DNA from: DUMJ01 sp964655195
GTDB lineage: Bacteria; DUMJ01
Direction: 5' to 3'
DNA: 17,347 nt
Assembly (NCBI GenBank): GCA_964655195.1
Contig: CAZZLK010000072.1
Location: forward strand, 1-17,347
The translations under genes were made by a program, and so were the position numbers. Position 1 is the stretch's first letter; every line of letters begins with the position of its first letter. Positions 1 through 6,004 of the stretch are shown here, piece after piece. The notes beneath the pieces are model-generated. The model was not told the origin of the DNA. It ran no database searches and saw only the letters and a list, made by a program, of their open reading frames with translations.

Positions 1-9
1 GTTTACCAT
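1..9 (-). CDS. 5' end of a divergent gene, cut by the window edge
   Basis: Only the first three codons (M-V-N) are inside the window. The call rests on the start signal: on the minus strand a GGAGGTG Shine-Dalgarno sequence (complement of 17-23) lies 7 nt before an ATG (complement of 7-9). The gene would be transcribed away from alr. Nothing can be said about the product. A chance match is possible, but SD quality and spacing are as good as for any gene in the window. Confidence 0.5.
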
Positions 10-40
10 TTATTTACACCTCCAAGAAGTATTTTCGTTT

Positions 41-69
41 ATTCTATCACATCGTTTGGAATTTTGGAA
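41..69 (-). promoter_or_regulatory. possible promoter of the divergent left-edge gene
   Basis: The minus strand reads TTCCAA (complement of 64-69), a 17-nt spacer, then TAGAAT (complement of 41-46) preceded by TG-n, an extended -10 pattern. The -35 box is poor (3 of 6). The start point would fall near position 34, leaving a leader of about 25 nt that contains the GGAGGTG site. This is a motif match only. Confidence 0.3.
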
Positions 70-90
70 GTGATACTAAAATTAAACCAG

Positions 91-119
91 TTTACTTAAG
101 GCGGTAGGTATAATATACT
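91..119 (+). promoter_or_regulatory. alr promoter, close to the start codon
   Basis: TTTACT (91-96), a 17-nt spacer, then TATACT (114-119). A perfect TATAAT also lies at 109-114, overlapping it, but without a -35 box at proper spacing. With either box, transcription would begin between about 121 and 127, so the alr mRNA would have a leader of 0-6 nt and no room for a Shine-Dalgarno site. Confidence 0.5.
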
Positions 120-126
120 ATTAGTT

Positions 127-1239
127 ATGGAAGCGAACATAATTGAAATTGATATTAATAATCTCAGGAGAAACATAGAGGTATTAAAGGGGTATATAGG
201 TCCTTATGTCAAATTTATGGCTGTAGTAAAGGCAGATGCGTATGGGCATGGGCTTAAAGAGATAGCTCCACATCTCGATAATGTTGATGGATTTGGTGTA
301 GCCAATATAGAAGAGGGAATTATACTGAGAGAGCTTGGTATAAAGAAGCCTATCCTTATAATGGGAGATATATTTCCTGCTGATATAAAAGATGTCATAC
401 ACTTCAACATAACTCCATCGGTATCAAACTTAGAGATCGCAAGACTGATATCTAAAGAGGGGATAAAAGAAGACAGAGAGATCCCTGTACATATAAAGGT
501 GGATACCGGTATGGGGAGATTTGGTTTTTTACCTGAAGAATTGTTGAAAGTCATTGATGAGATCTTAAGTCTTCAAAATCTAAAACTTGAAGGTATATTC
601 AGCCATTTTAGCACCGCCGGCACTGATAAGGAGTATGTGGATTTACAATTCAGGAGATTTTTAGAGTTAATGTCTATGCTGGAGAGGAGAAAGATTTTCT
701 TCTCTATCAGACATATAGCCAATAGTCCGGCGGTATTATATCATCCTCACACTACTATGGATATGGTAAGGGTAGGGATAGCTATGTATGGAATAAATCC
801 TGTAGATATAGATACTTCTGTAGAATTACTGCCAGTTATGAGTCTAAAATCTAAACTGCTCTCAGTTAGAGAAATACCCAATAACTGGTCAGTAGGATAT
901 GAGAGGACTTTTATCTCGGAAAAGCCTATGAAAATAGGAATAGTACCGATAGGTTATGGGGATGGGATCCCTTTTCAACTATCCAATAATGGGTACCTCT
1001 TGGTAAGAGGCAAGAAAGCACCTATTATAGGACGGATCTGTATGGATTATACAATAGTAGACCTAACCAACATACCTGAGGCAAGGATAGAAGATGAGGT
1101 GGTATTAATAGGAAACCAGGGAGGAAAGACCATTTCAGTCGAAGAAATGGCAAAAAGATGTGGAGTAATTCCATACACAATAATTACGAATCTCAAGGGA
1201 AGGATAAAAAGAAAGTATATAAGGGGATTAGAAAGCTGA
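127..1239 (+). CDS. alr: alanine racemase
   Basis: PLP-dependent racemase that converts L-alanine to D-alanine for peptidoglycan in the cytoplasm. The 370 residues match the usual family length. The PLP lysine is K35 in the VVKADAYGHG motif; R131 lies in GMGRFG, H196 in HIANS, and the second catalytic base is probably Y258 in GYERTF. The C-terminal beta domain carries the conserved RICMDY segment (R303-Y308). The ATG at 127 is supported because the protein then begins like other Alr proteins, and no in-frame start lies between it and the promoter. No Shine-Dalgarno sequence precedes it, which fits leaderless translation. It is followed by rpmE, which has its own promoter-like signal across the alr stop codon. 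With murI downstream, both D-amino-acid racemases for the wall are in one region. Confidence 0.96.
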   Translation: MEANIIEIDINNLRRNIEVLKGYIGPYVKFMAVVKADAYGHGLKEIAPHLDNVDGFGVANIEEGIILRELGIKKPILIMGDIFPADIKDVIHFNITPSVSNLEIARLISKEGIKEDREIPVHIKVDTGMGRFGFLPEELLKVIDEILSLQNLKLEGIFSHFSTAGTDKEYVDLQFRRFLELMSMLERRKIFFSIRHIANSPAVLYHPHTTMDMVRVGIAMYGINPVDIDTSVELLPVMSLKSKLLSVREIPNNWSVGYERTFISEKPMKIGIVPIGYGDGIPFQLSNNGYLLVRGKKAPIIGRICMDYTIVDLTNIPEARIEDEVVLIGNQGGKTISVEEMAKRCGVIPYTIITNLKGRIKRKYIRGLES

Positions 1240-1265
1240 CTATATCTTGTAGACTATGTTATAAT
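1236..1265 (+). promoter_or_regulatory. probable promoter for rpmE-smpB-ssrA
   Basis: CTGACT (1236-1241), 18-nt spacer, then a perfect TATAAT (1260-1265). The -35 box overlaps the alr stop codon TGA (1237-1239). The start point would be near 1272, giving a leader of about 32 nt with the strong AAGGAGG site at 1289-1295 before the rpmE ATG. Sequence match only. Confidence 0.5.
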
Positions 1266-1304
1266 ATTTAATGAAGAGACCTGACTTTAAGGAGGAAGGA
1301 TCGG

Positions 1305-1517
1305 ATGAAGAAGGATATTCACCCAACATACTATACAGATGCGGTAGTTATATGTGCCTGTGGTAATACATTTATAACTGGCTCAACAAAGAAGGAGCTT
1401 AGGGTAGAATCATGCTCCAAGTGTCACCCCTTCTTCACGGGACAGCAGAAGATTGTTGATACCGAAGGAAGGGTAGAGAAGTTTAGGAGGAAGTTTAACC
1501 TAGGAGACAAGGAATAG
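1305..1517 (+). CDS. rpmE: 50S ribosomal protein L31, zinc-binding type
   Basis: Small ribosomal protein of the large subunit, near the central protuberance. At 70 residues it has the normal length. It is the zinc-containing (C+) form: C17 and C19 in a CxC pair and C37 and C40 in a CxxC pair form the metal site. The N-terminus (MKKDIHPTYY) is typical of L31. AAGGAGG at 1289-1295 is 9 nt from the ATG. The stop codon is 2 nt before the smpB start, so the two are probably co-translated. C+ L31 can act as a zinc reserve in some bacteria; no Zur-type operator was recognised here. Confidence 0.96.
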   Translation: MKKDIHPTYYTDAVVICACGNTFITGSTKKELRVESCSKCHPFFTGQQKIVDTEGRVEKFRRKFNLGDKE

Positions 1518-1519
1518 GT

Positions 1520-1984
1520 TTGAAAGAAGGAGAGAAGATAGTAACTGTTAATAGAAGAGCCTATCATGATTATGATATAGAGGAGACTTTGGAAGCAGGT
1601 ATAGTTCTATCTGGAACCGAAGTAAAGAGCCTTAGAAGAGGGAGTTGTAACTTAAGAGATAGCTATGTACAGATAAAGGATGGAGAAGCCTGGATAATAA
1701 ATATGCATATACCACCCTATAAGGAGGGTGGCAGGTATAATCTGGATCCAGATAGGACAAGGAAGCTACTCCTCCATAAGGAGGAGATAGAATACCTTGC
1801 TGGTAGAAGTCAACTGCGGGGTTATTCAATAATACCACTAAGGGTGTACTTTAAAAGGGGTAGAGCCAAGTTAGAGATAGCTTTAGCCAAAGGTAGGAAA
1901 CTCGTAGATAAGAAGAGAATCCTTATAGAAAAGGAAAAGGTAAGAGAATTAGAAAGAGCACTGAAAGAGTATAAGGGGGCGTAA
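1520..1984 (+). CDS. smpB: SsrA-binding protein SmpB
   Basis: Binds the tRNA-like domain of tmRNA and brings it to ribosomes stalled on mRNAs without a stop codon. The 154 residues include the family signatures: NRRAYHDYDI near the start, EAGIVLSGTEVKSLR at about 26-40, and ALAKGRKLVDKK, followed by the basic, helical C-terminal tail that probes the empty mRNA channel. The start is a TTG, 2 nt after the rpmE stop; a weak AAGGAA at 1509-1514 is the only SD. The last codons and stop (1975-1984) are also the first 10 nt of the tmRNA gene, forming the 5' side of its acceptor stem. RNase P maturation of tmRNA from a joint transcript would therefore remove the smpB stop codon. Confidence 0.97.
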   Translation: MKEGEKIVTVNRRAYHDYDIEETLEAGIVLSGTEVKSLRRGSCNLRDSYVQIKDGEAWIINMHIPPYKEGGRYNLDPDRTRKLLLHKEEIEYLAGRSQLRGYSIIPLRVYFKRGRAKLEIALAKGRKLVDKKRILIEKEKVRELERALKEYKGA

Positions 1985-2327
1985 GGATTCGACGGGGATA
2001 GAGAGGTCAAAAGGAGCAGGACGAGTCACCGCAGGCTCGTAAAAATGCGGTAAAAAAATAACTGCTGACAATCAGTTAGCACTAGCTGCCTAATTAGATA
2101 GGCAGAGGTCATTCCTACCTTAGCCTGCGAGGTGGGAAATGGCCTGACCCTAGCAGGCTAACCTTTCTCCCTCTGCTCACGGGGAGAAGGGGAATTTAAA
2201 GGTGAGCTTACTTCTATAGCCCTGCCTCTGGGGTACTATAGAAGGAAATTTAAACAGAGGCTAATCCTGTAGGAGCCTTTTGGCTTCTCATTCTCGGACG
2301 CGGGTTCGATTCCCGCCGCCTCCACCA
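1975..2327 (+). ncRNA. ssrA: transfer-messenger RNA (tmRNA)
   Basis: One-piece tmRNA of 353 nt. The acceptor stem pairs 1975-1981 with 2317-2323, followed by A and an encoded CCA (2325-2327). The T arm pairs GCGGG (2300-2304) with CCCGC (2312-2316) around TTCGATT. H-type pseudoknots are visible: stem 2106-2120/2130-2145 with TAGCCTGC 2121-2128 pairing GCAGGCTA 2153-2160; stem 2164-2171/2182-2189 with GCTCAC 2175-2180 pairing GTGAGC 2202-2207; stem 2211-2219/2236-2244 with GCCTCTG 2224-2230 pairing CAGAGGC 2255-2261. The tag frame lies at 2064-2093, and its stop codon is inside hairpin 2086-2091/2100-2105. The 5' end overlaps smpB. The next gene starts 7 nt after CCA, and no terminator is visible between them. 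Confidence 0.97.
2064..2093 (+). other. tmRNA tag reading frame
   Basis: Codons GCT GAC AAT CAG TTA GCA CTA GCT GCC then TAA encode the degradation tag ADNQLALAA (9 residues). The hydrophobic LALAA end is the usual recognition signal for ClpXP-type proteases. Resume codon GCT was chosen because the preceding bases ATAACT align with the conserved TTAGTC before the resume codon in E. coli, and because the tag ends in the expected ALAA. An extra alanine from the charged tmRNA would precede it. Confidence 0.85.
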
Positions 2328-2334
2328 AAATATT

Positions 2335-3633
2335 ATGAAAAGTAAAATATATTCTATCTTTTTTATTTTTGGCTTTCTATTTATAGCTTCTCTAGCGTAT
2401 GGCGGACAAGGTTTCTACTCTCTAACATATCCGCCCATAAATGGTATAATCTGGGAACACCTAGAAGACGGAGATGTGTTTAAAATACTGATCTCATCAG
2501 CCGAGTTTAACTATAACTATGCATACCTTCAGAATCCCTACAGATTTTTTATAGATATATCTCCCATCAATATCAATTTGGATAAGATAGAGATACCAAT
2601 AGACACTGATGGAATAATAGGGATAAGGATAGCAAGACAGAGTGAAGATAAAATAAGATTTGTCTTTGACCTTACCGGACCCATAAGATACAAAGAGATA
2701 AAGAAAGAAGATTCTGGTATTACTATAATCTTTCCTCCAAGATTAAAAGAGCTACGTATAGAGAAAACGTCGGGTAAAGTATATCTCAATGTTGTATCCA
2801 CCCACAGGAATCAGTTAAATCCAGAGGTATTCTTCTTAGGTAACCCTGATAGAATTGTGATCGATATCCCTGATATGACGCTTATGTATGATGACTATCT
2901 TCCATCTACCTCATCCCCAGAGATAAAGATAAGTCAGTTCAGTATATATCCACCCTCTGTCAGGATAGTTTTAAAAAATGGTATCAAAAATGAGTGGTCG
3001 ATAGAGGAACCAAAAGAGGCGGGGACATTTCAGATAAGTCTACCAATACTACAGATGGTAGATGTCACTAAACCTGTAATTATACTGGATCCAGGGCATG
3101 GGGGAAATGACCCTGGAGCCATTGGCCCTAGCGGATTGAAAGAGAAGGATGTTACCCTTGATATTGTGCTATATATGAAGGGTCTACTGGAATCATCAGG
3201 GTATCAGGTGGTTCTAACCAGAGATGGAGACTATAATGTATCTCAAAATCCTCAAAGCTCACGGGACGAATTAAATGCCAGGGTTGTAATTATAAATAAC
3301 CATAGTTCAGCGATACTAGTCAGTGTCCACTGTAATTCGGCATATTCTCCGATCCCCGGTGGGATAGAGGTATTTTATTACAGAGAAGAGGATAGAGCCT
3401 TTGCTGAAACTGTCTGCAGTTCTCTGGCAGATGCAACAGGTAGATATGATAGAGGTGTTAAGAAGGCAGAGTTCTTTCTCCTGAAAAATACAAACATCCC
3501 TGCCATTCTAGTAGAGGCTTTATTTATATCAAATCCCATAGAAGAGAAGTTACTTATGGACCCACTGTATAGGAGAAAGATTGCAGGTGGAATAGTTACA
3601 GGCATACTAAGATATCTGGAGAGGAAGAAATGA
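2335..3633 (+). CDS. secreted N-acetylmuramoyl-L-alanine amidase (Amidase_3) with AMIN-like N-terminus
   Basis: Zinc amidase that cuts the bond between N-acetylmuramic acid and L-alanine in peptidoglycan, used in cell separation and wall turnover. The 432 residues begin with a signal peptide (lysines at 2 and 4, hydrophobic stretch at about 6-21, probable cut after LAYG). Residues of about 30-235 look like two AMIN-type beta domains that locate the enzyme at the wall. The catalytic domain starts near 248: H255 in DPGHGG, E270 in GLKEKD and H332 in SVHCN are the expected zinc ligands, and E394 in ILVEALFISN is the catalytic glutamate. The ATG lies only 7 nt after the tmRNA CCA end and has no Shine-Dalgarno site; the signal peptide makes a later start unlikely. 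It overlaps murI by ATGA. AmiC/CwlD-like labels are not distinguishable here. Confidence 0.92.
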   Translation: MKSKIYSIFFIFGFLFIASLAYGGQGFYSLTYPPINGIIWEHLEDGDVFKILISSAEFNYNYAYLQNPYRFFIDISPININLDKIEIPIDTDGIIGIRIARQSEDKIRFVFDLTGPIRYKEIKKEDSGITIIFPPRLKELRIEKTSGKVYLNVVSTHRNQLNPEVFFLGNPDRIVIDIPDMTLMYDDYLPSTSSPEIKISQFSIYPPSVRIVLKNGIKNEWSIEEPKEAGTFQISLPILQMVDVTKPVIILDPGHGGNDPGAIGPSGLKEKDVTLDIVLYMKGLLESSGYQVVLTRDGDYNVSQNPQSSRDELNARVVIINNHSSAILVSVHCNSAYSPIPGGIEVFYYREEDRAFAETVCSSLADATGRYDRGVKKAEFFLLKNTNIPAILVEALFISNPIEEKLLMDPLYRRKIAGGIVTGILRYLERKK

Positions 3634-4457
3634 GTAGACCGATAGGGATATTCGATTCAGGCTTGGGAGGGCTCACAGTATTAAATGAGCTCATTAAGAC
3701 TCTCCCTTATGAGGATATCATATATGTGGCAGATACAATCCATATGCCCTATGGAAATAGATCTATTCAGGAAATCGTAAGCTATATGAGACAGATAGTA
3801 TCCTTTTTGGAGAGGATGAATGTAAAGGCTATACTTGTAGCATGTAACACAAGTTCTGCTTTAGCTCTGAATTATATAGAAAGCATTACTTCTACCCCTA
3901 TAGTTGGACTCATAGAACCTACAGCAGAAAGACTTTCTAAAAGAGAAAATATTGATAAGATAGGAGTCCTGGCTACTAGGGCTACTGTAGCTTCTCTGGC
4001 GTATACCCTAGCAATTAAAAGATACAATCCAAATGTGCAGGTAATAGAGAAATCTGCCCCACTACTTGTCCCCTTTATAGAGAATAGGGTAAGAAAAGAG
4101 ATATTACTTAAAGCTTTATCAGTATACCTTGATCCACTTATAAGGGCAGATATAGATATACTCATACTGGGATGTAGCCATTATCCCTTGTATTTAAAGG
4201 AAATTAGTAGTATTCTATTAGAGAAAAGTAAAAAGGATATAGATATTGTAGATCCAGCGGTATATGCAGTGGAGGAGTTACTGATAAGATTGAAGGATAT
4301 GGGTATGATAAGAGATGGGACAGGCAAGATAGAGTTTTTCACCACAGGGGACGCTTATGAATTTAGAGAGAAGGCTATTATCTTTCTTGATAGACCTATT
4401 AAGGTAAAGCACATAAACCTTAAAGAAGAAGGAGAAGTTACACTATGGCAAAAATAG
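3630..4457 (+). CDS. murI: glutamate racemase
   Basis: Cofactor-independent racemase that makes D-glutamate for the peptidoglycan stem peptide, in the cytoplasm. The 275 residues match the family. The catalytic cysteines are C72 in VACNTSSA and C182 in LGCSHYPL, with H184 beside the latter and D9 in the N-terminal GIFDSGLGG. The segment ADTIHMPYG corresponds to the conserved GDTARVPYG region. The start ATG overlaps the amidase stop in an ATGA arrangement, with purine-rich GGAGAGGAAG upstream, so translation is probably coupled. Its 3' end overlaps rpe by 13 nt. Location beside an amidase and near alr fits a wall-synthesis cluster. Confidence 0.96.
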   Translation: MSRPIGIFDSGLGGLTVLNELIKTLPYEDIIYVADTIHMPYGNRSIQEIVSYMRQIVSFLERMNVKAILVACNTSSALALNYIESITSTPIVGLIEPTAERLSKRENIDKIGVLATRATVASLAYTLAIKRYNPNVQVIEKSAPLLVPFIENRVRKEILLKALSVYLDPLIRADIDILILGCSHYPLYLKEISSILLEKSKKDIDIVDPAVYAVEELLIRLKDMGMIRDGTGKIEFFTTGDAYEFREKAIIFLDRPIKVKHINLKEEGEVTLWQK

Positions 4458-5158
4458 TTCCATCCCTCCTTTCTGCAGATATACTGGAGATAAAGGATTT
4501 ACTGAAAGAATTTAGAGACTTTGGTGTAGAATGGCTCCATATAGATATAATGGATGGACACTTTGTACCAAACTTAAGCTTTGGGCCACAATTTGTAGAG
4601 TCTATAAGGAAGAACAGTAATTTTCTACTGGATGTCCATCTTATGGTAATCCCTCCAGAAAACTTTATAGACCCCTTCGTAGATGCAGGAGCGGATCTAA
4701 TTACAGTACACTTAGAAGCAACTCCTCACATACATAGGGTTATCTCCTATATAAAATCTTTAGGGTGTAAGGCAGGAATCGCCATAAACCCAGGAACACC
4801 TATTTTGCTCCTAGAAGACATCATAGAGGAGATAGACCTGGTACTGATTATGAGTGTAAACCCTGGTTTTGGAGGACAGGAATTTATCAGGAACACATTC
4901 AAGAGGCTAAAAAACCTGAGAGAGCTATGTAGGAACTTAAATGTCTCCCCACTTATAGAGGTAGATGGCGGTATAAATGAAGAGAATATGGAAGAGTTAC
5001 TGAATCTTGGAGTAGATATGCTAGTTATAGGTTCTGCTATAACTAGGTCTAAAGATAGGAAGTCTAGGTTGTCTAATTTAAATAATATTATAGAGAAGAG
5101 GCAGGGTGAATATTTAGGAGTTTATTCCAAAGAAAAGGCAGGTGAAGGTTATGGGTAA
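4445..5158 (+). CDS. rpe: ribulose-phosphate 3-epimerase
   Basis: Interconverts ribulose 5-phosphate and xylulose 5-phosphate in the pentose phosphate pathway. It is a TIM barrel of 237 residues, slightly longer than usual owing to a C-terminal tail of about 15 residues. The metal site is intact: H32 and D34 in LHIDIMDGHF, H65 in DVHLMV and D174 in EVDGG; D34 and D174 are the acid/base pair. S8 and the phosphate-binding GSAI motif near the C-terminus are present. It starts inside murI, with GGAG about 10 nt before the ATG, and its last 8 nt overlap the zinc-ribbon gene. There is no evident functional link with the wall genes besides shared transcription. Confidence 0.96.
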   Translation: MAKIVPSLLSADILEIKDLLKEFRDFGVEWLHIDIMDGHFVPNLSFGPQFVESIRKNSNFLLDVHLMVIPPENFIDPFVDAGADLITVHLEATPHIHRVISYIKSLGCKAGIAINPGTPILLLEDIIEEIDLVLIMSVNPGFGGQEFIRNTFKRLKNLRELCRNLNVSPLIEVDGGINEENMEELLNLGVDMLVIGSAITRSKDRKSRLSNLNNIIEKRQGEYLGVYSKEKAGEGYG

Positions 5159-5273
5159 AAAAGCTCCGGCAAGATGTCCAAAGTGCGGTAGTACAAAGAT
5201 ACTTCCTAAAAAGGGCGACCCATCTAAATGGGAGTGTAAGAACTGTGGCTCTACCTTCTCAGCAAATGTTTAA
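5151..5273 (+). CDS. 40-residue zinc-ribbon protein
   Basis: A very short gene. The protein has two CxxC knuckles, CPKC (C9, C12) and CKNC (C29, C32), separated by 16 residues, an arrangement typical of a single zinc ribbon. It begins MGKKAPARC and ends TFSANV, with basic residues between. The ATG lies inside the last codons of rpe (8-nt overlap), with AGGTGAAGG just before it, so it is probably translated with rpe. The strong hairpin 8 nt after its stop ends the transcript. Similar ribbons bind nucleic acid or mediate protein contacts, and some resemble the ribbon of transposases, but the true role is unknown. Intact cysteines and neat placement argue that it is a real gene. Confidence 0.75.
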   Translation: MGKKAPARCPKCGSTKILPKKGDPSKWECKNCGSTFSANV

Positions 5274-5280
5274 ACACCAA

Positions 5281-5322
5281 CGAGGGCTACCAGGAGAGCT
5301 CTGGTAGCCCTCGACTATTTTT
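5281..5322. terminator. intrinsic terminator between convergent genes
   Basis: CGAGGGCTACCAG (5281-5293) pairs perfectly over 13 bp with CTGGTAGCCCTCG (5301-5313) across a 7-nt loop. On the + strand it is followed by ACTATTTTT, a usable T-tract that ends the rpe/zinc-ribbon transcript. On the minus strand it lies directly after the stop of the oxidoreductase gene and is followed by TTGGTGTTT, a weaker tail, so it may act in both directions. Confidence 0.88.
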
Positions 5323-5989
5323 ACTCTTCTACAGCCTTCTCTATACTCTCCAGGAAGACGGATTCAGGGACAGCCCCTACTATCTCTTCTTTATCATTTA
5401 TAACCGTTTTTGGGACACCACTTACATTGTAATAGTTTCCTAGTTGAGGAAACTCAATAACTTCGATACCCTCAGCAGTAATATACTTATTCTCTAATGC
5501 AAACTGATAAGCGGTATGCACCATCCTGGGACAGTAGGGACAGGTTGGAGTTACAAATACCTGTATATTAACTTCTCTGTTGATCTTGGCAAGCCTTTCC
5601 TTTATATCCTTGGATAATTTAGTCTCTCTCTTACTAACGTCTATTATAGTTTCTATAAGAGAGGAAAATTCGTATCCAGATGGAATTCCATAGAACCTTA
5701 TTCCATAATCTTCATCCCCAGCTATAATAATAGCAGGAATCCTCTTTACGTTATATTTCTTCACGCTTTCTTCGTCCGTTATAAAGTCGTAAGTCTCTAA
5801 TCTTATCTTCTCGGACACACCAGAAAGCTCTTTCAGCAGCTCTCCAGTCTCCCTACAATACTCACACTCTACTCCAGGGATAAATAAACCAGCCTTCTGA
5901 GTAAAAAACAGTAACCTTACTTCATTAACAAGTTCCTTAGTAAAAATATCTTTTAAATAATTCCTTTCTCTCTCTCCTATAAATGGCAT
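5321..5989 (-). CDS. protein disulfide oxidoreductase with two thioredoxin folds
   Basis: Glutaredoxin-like PDO of the type known from Pyrococcus and other thermophiles, which forms, breaks or rearranges disulfides in the cytoplasm. Two tandem thioredoxin folds each have a CxxC site: CEYC (C42-C45) in the N-terminal half and CPYC (C150-C153) in the C-terminal half, with cis-prolines P85 (RIP) and P193 (GVP). No signal peptide. A TTG at 5995 is in frame, but the AAGGAGG sequence (complement of 5999-6005) is only 3 nt from it and 9 nt from the ATG at 5989, so I chose 5989 (222 residues). The SD overlaps the rpoC stop codon, indicating coupling to rpoC. Placement behind rpoBC is unusual. The family marks thermophily and intracellular disulfide use. 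Confidence 0.9.
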   Translation of the reverse strand: MPFIGERERNYLKDIFTKELVNEVRLLFFTQKAGLFIPGVECEYCRETGELLKELSGVSEKIRLETYDFITDEESVKKYNVKRIPAIIIAGDEDYGIRFYGIPSGYEFSSLIETIIDVSKRETKLSKDIKERLAKINREVNIQVFVTPTCPYCPRMVHTAYQFALENKYITAEGIEVIEFPQLGNYYNVSGVPKTVINDKEEIVGAVPESVFLESIEKAVEE

Positions 5990-6004
5990 AGACAAAATCC
6001 TCCT

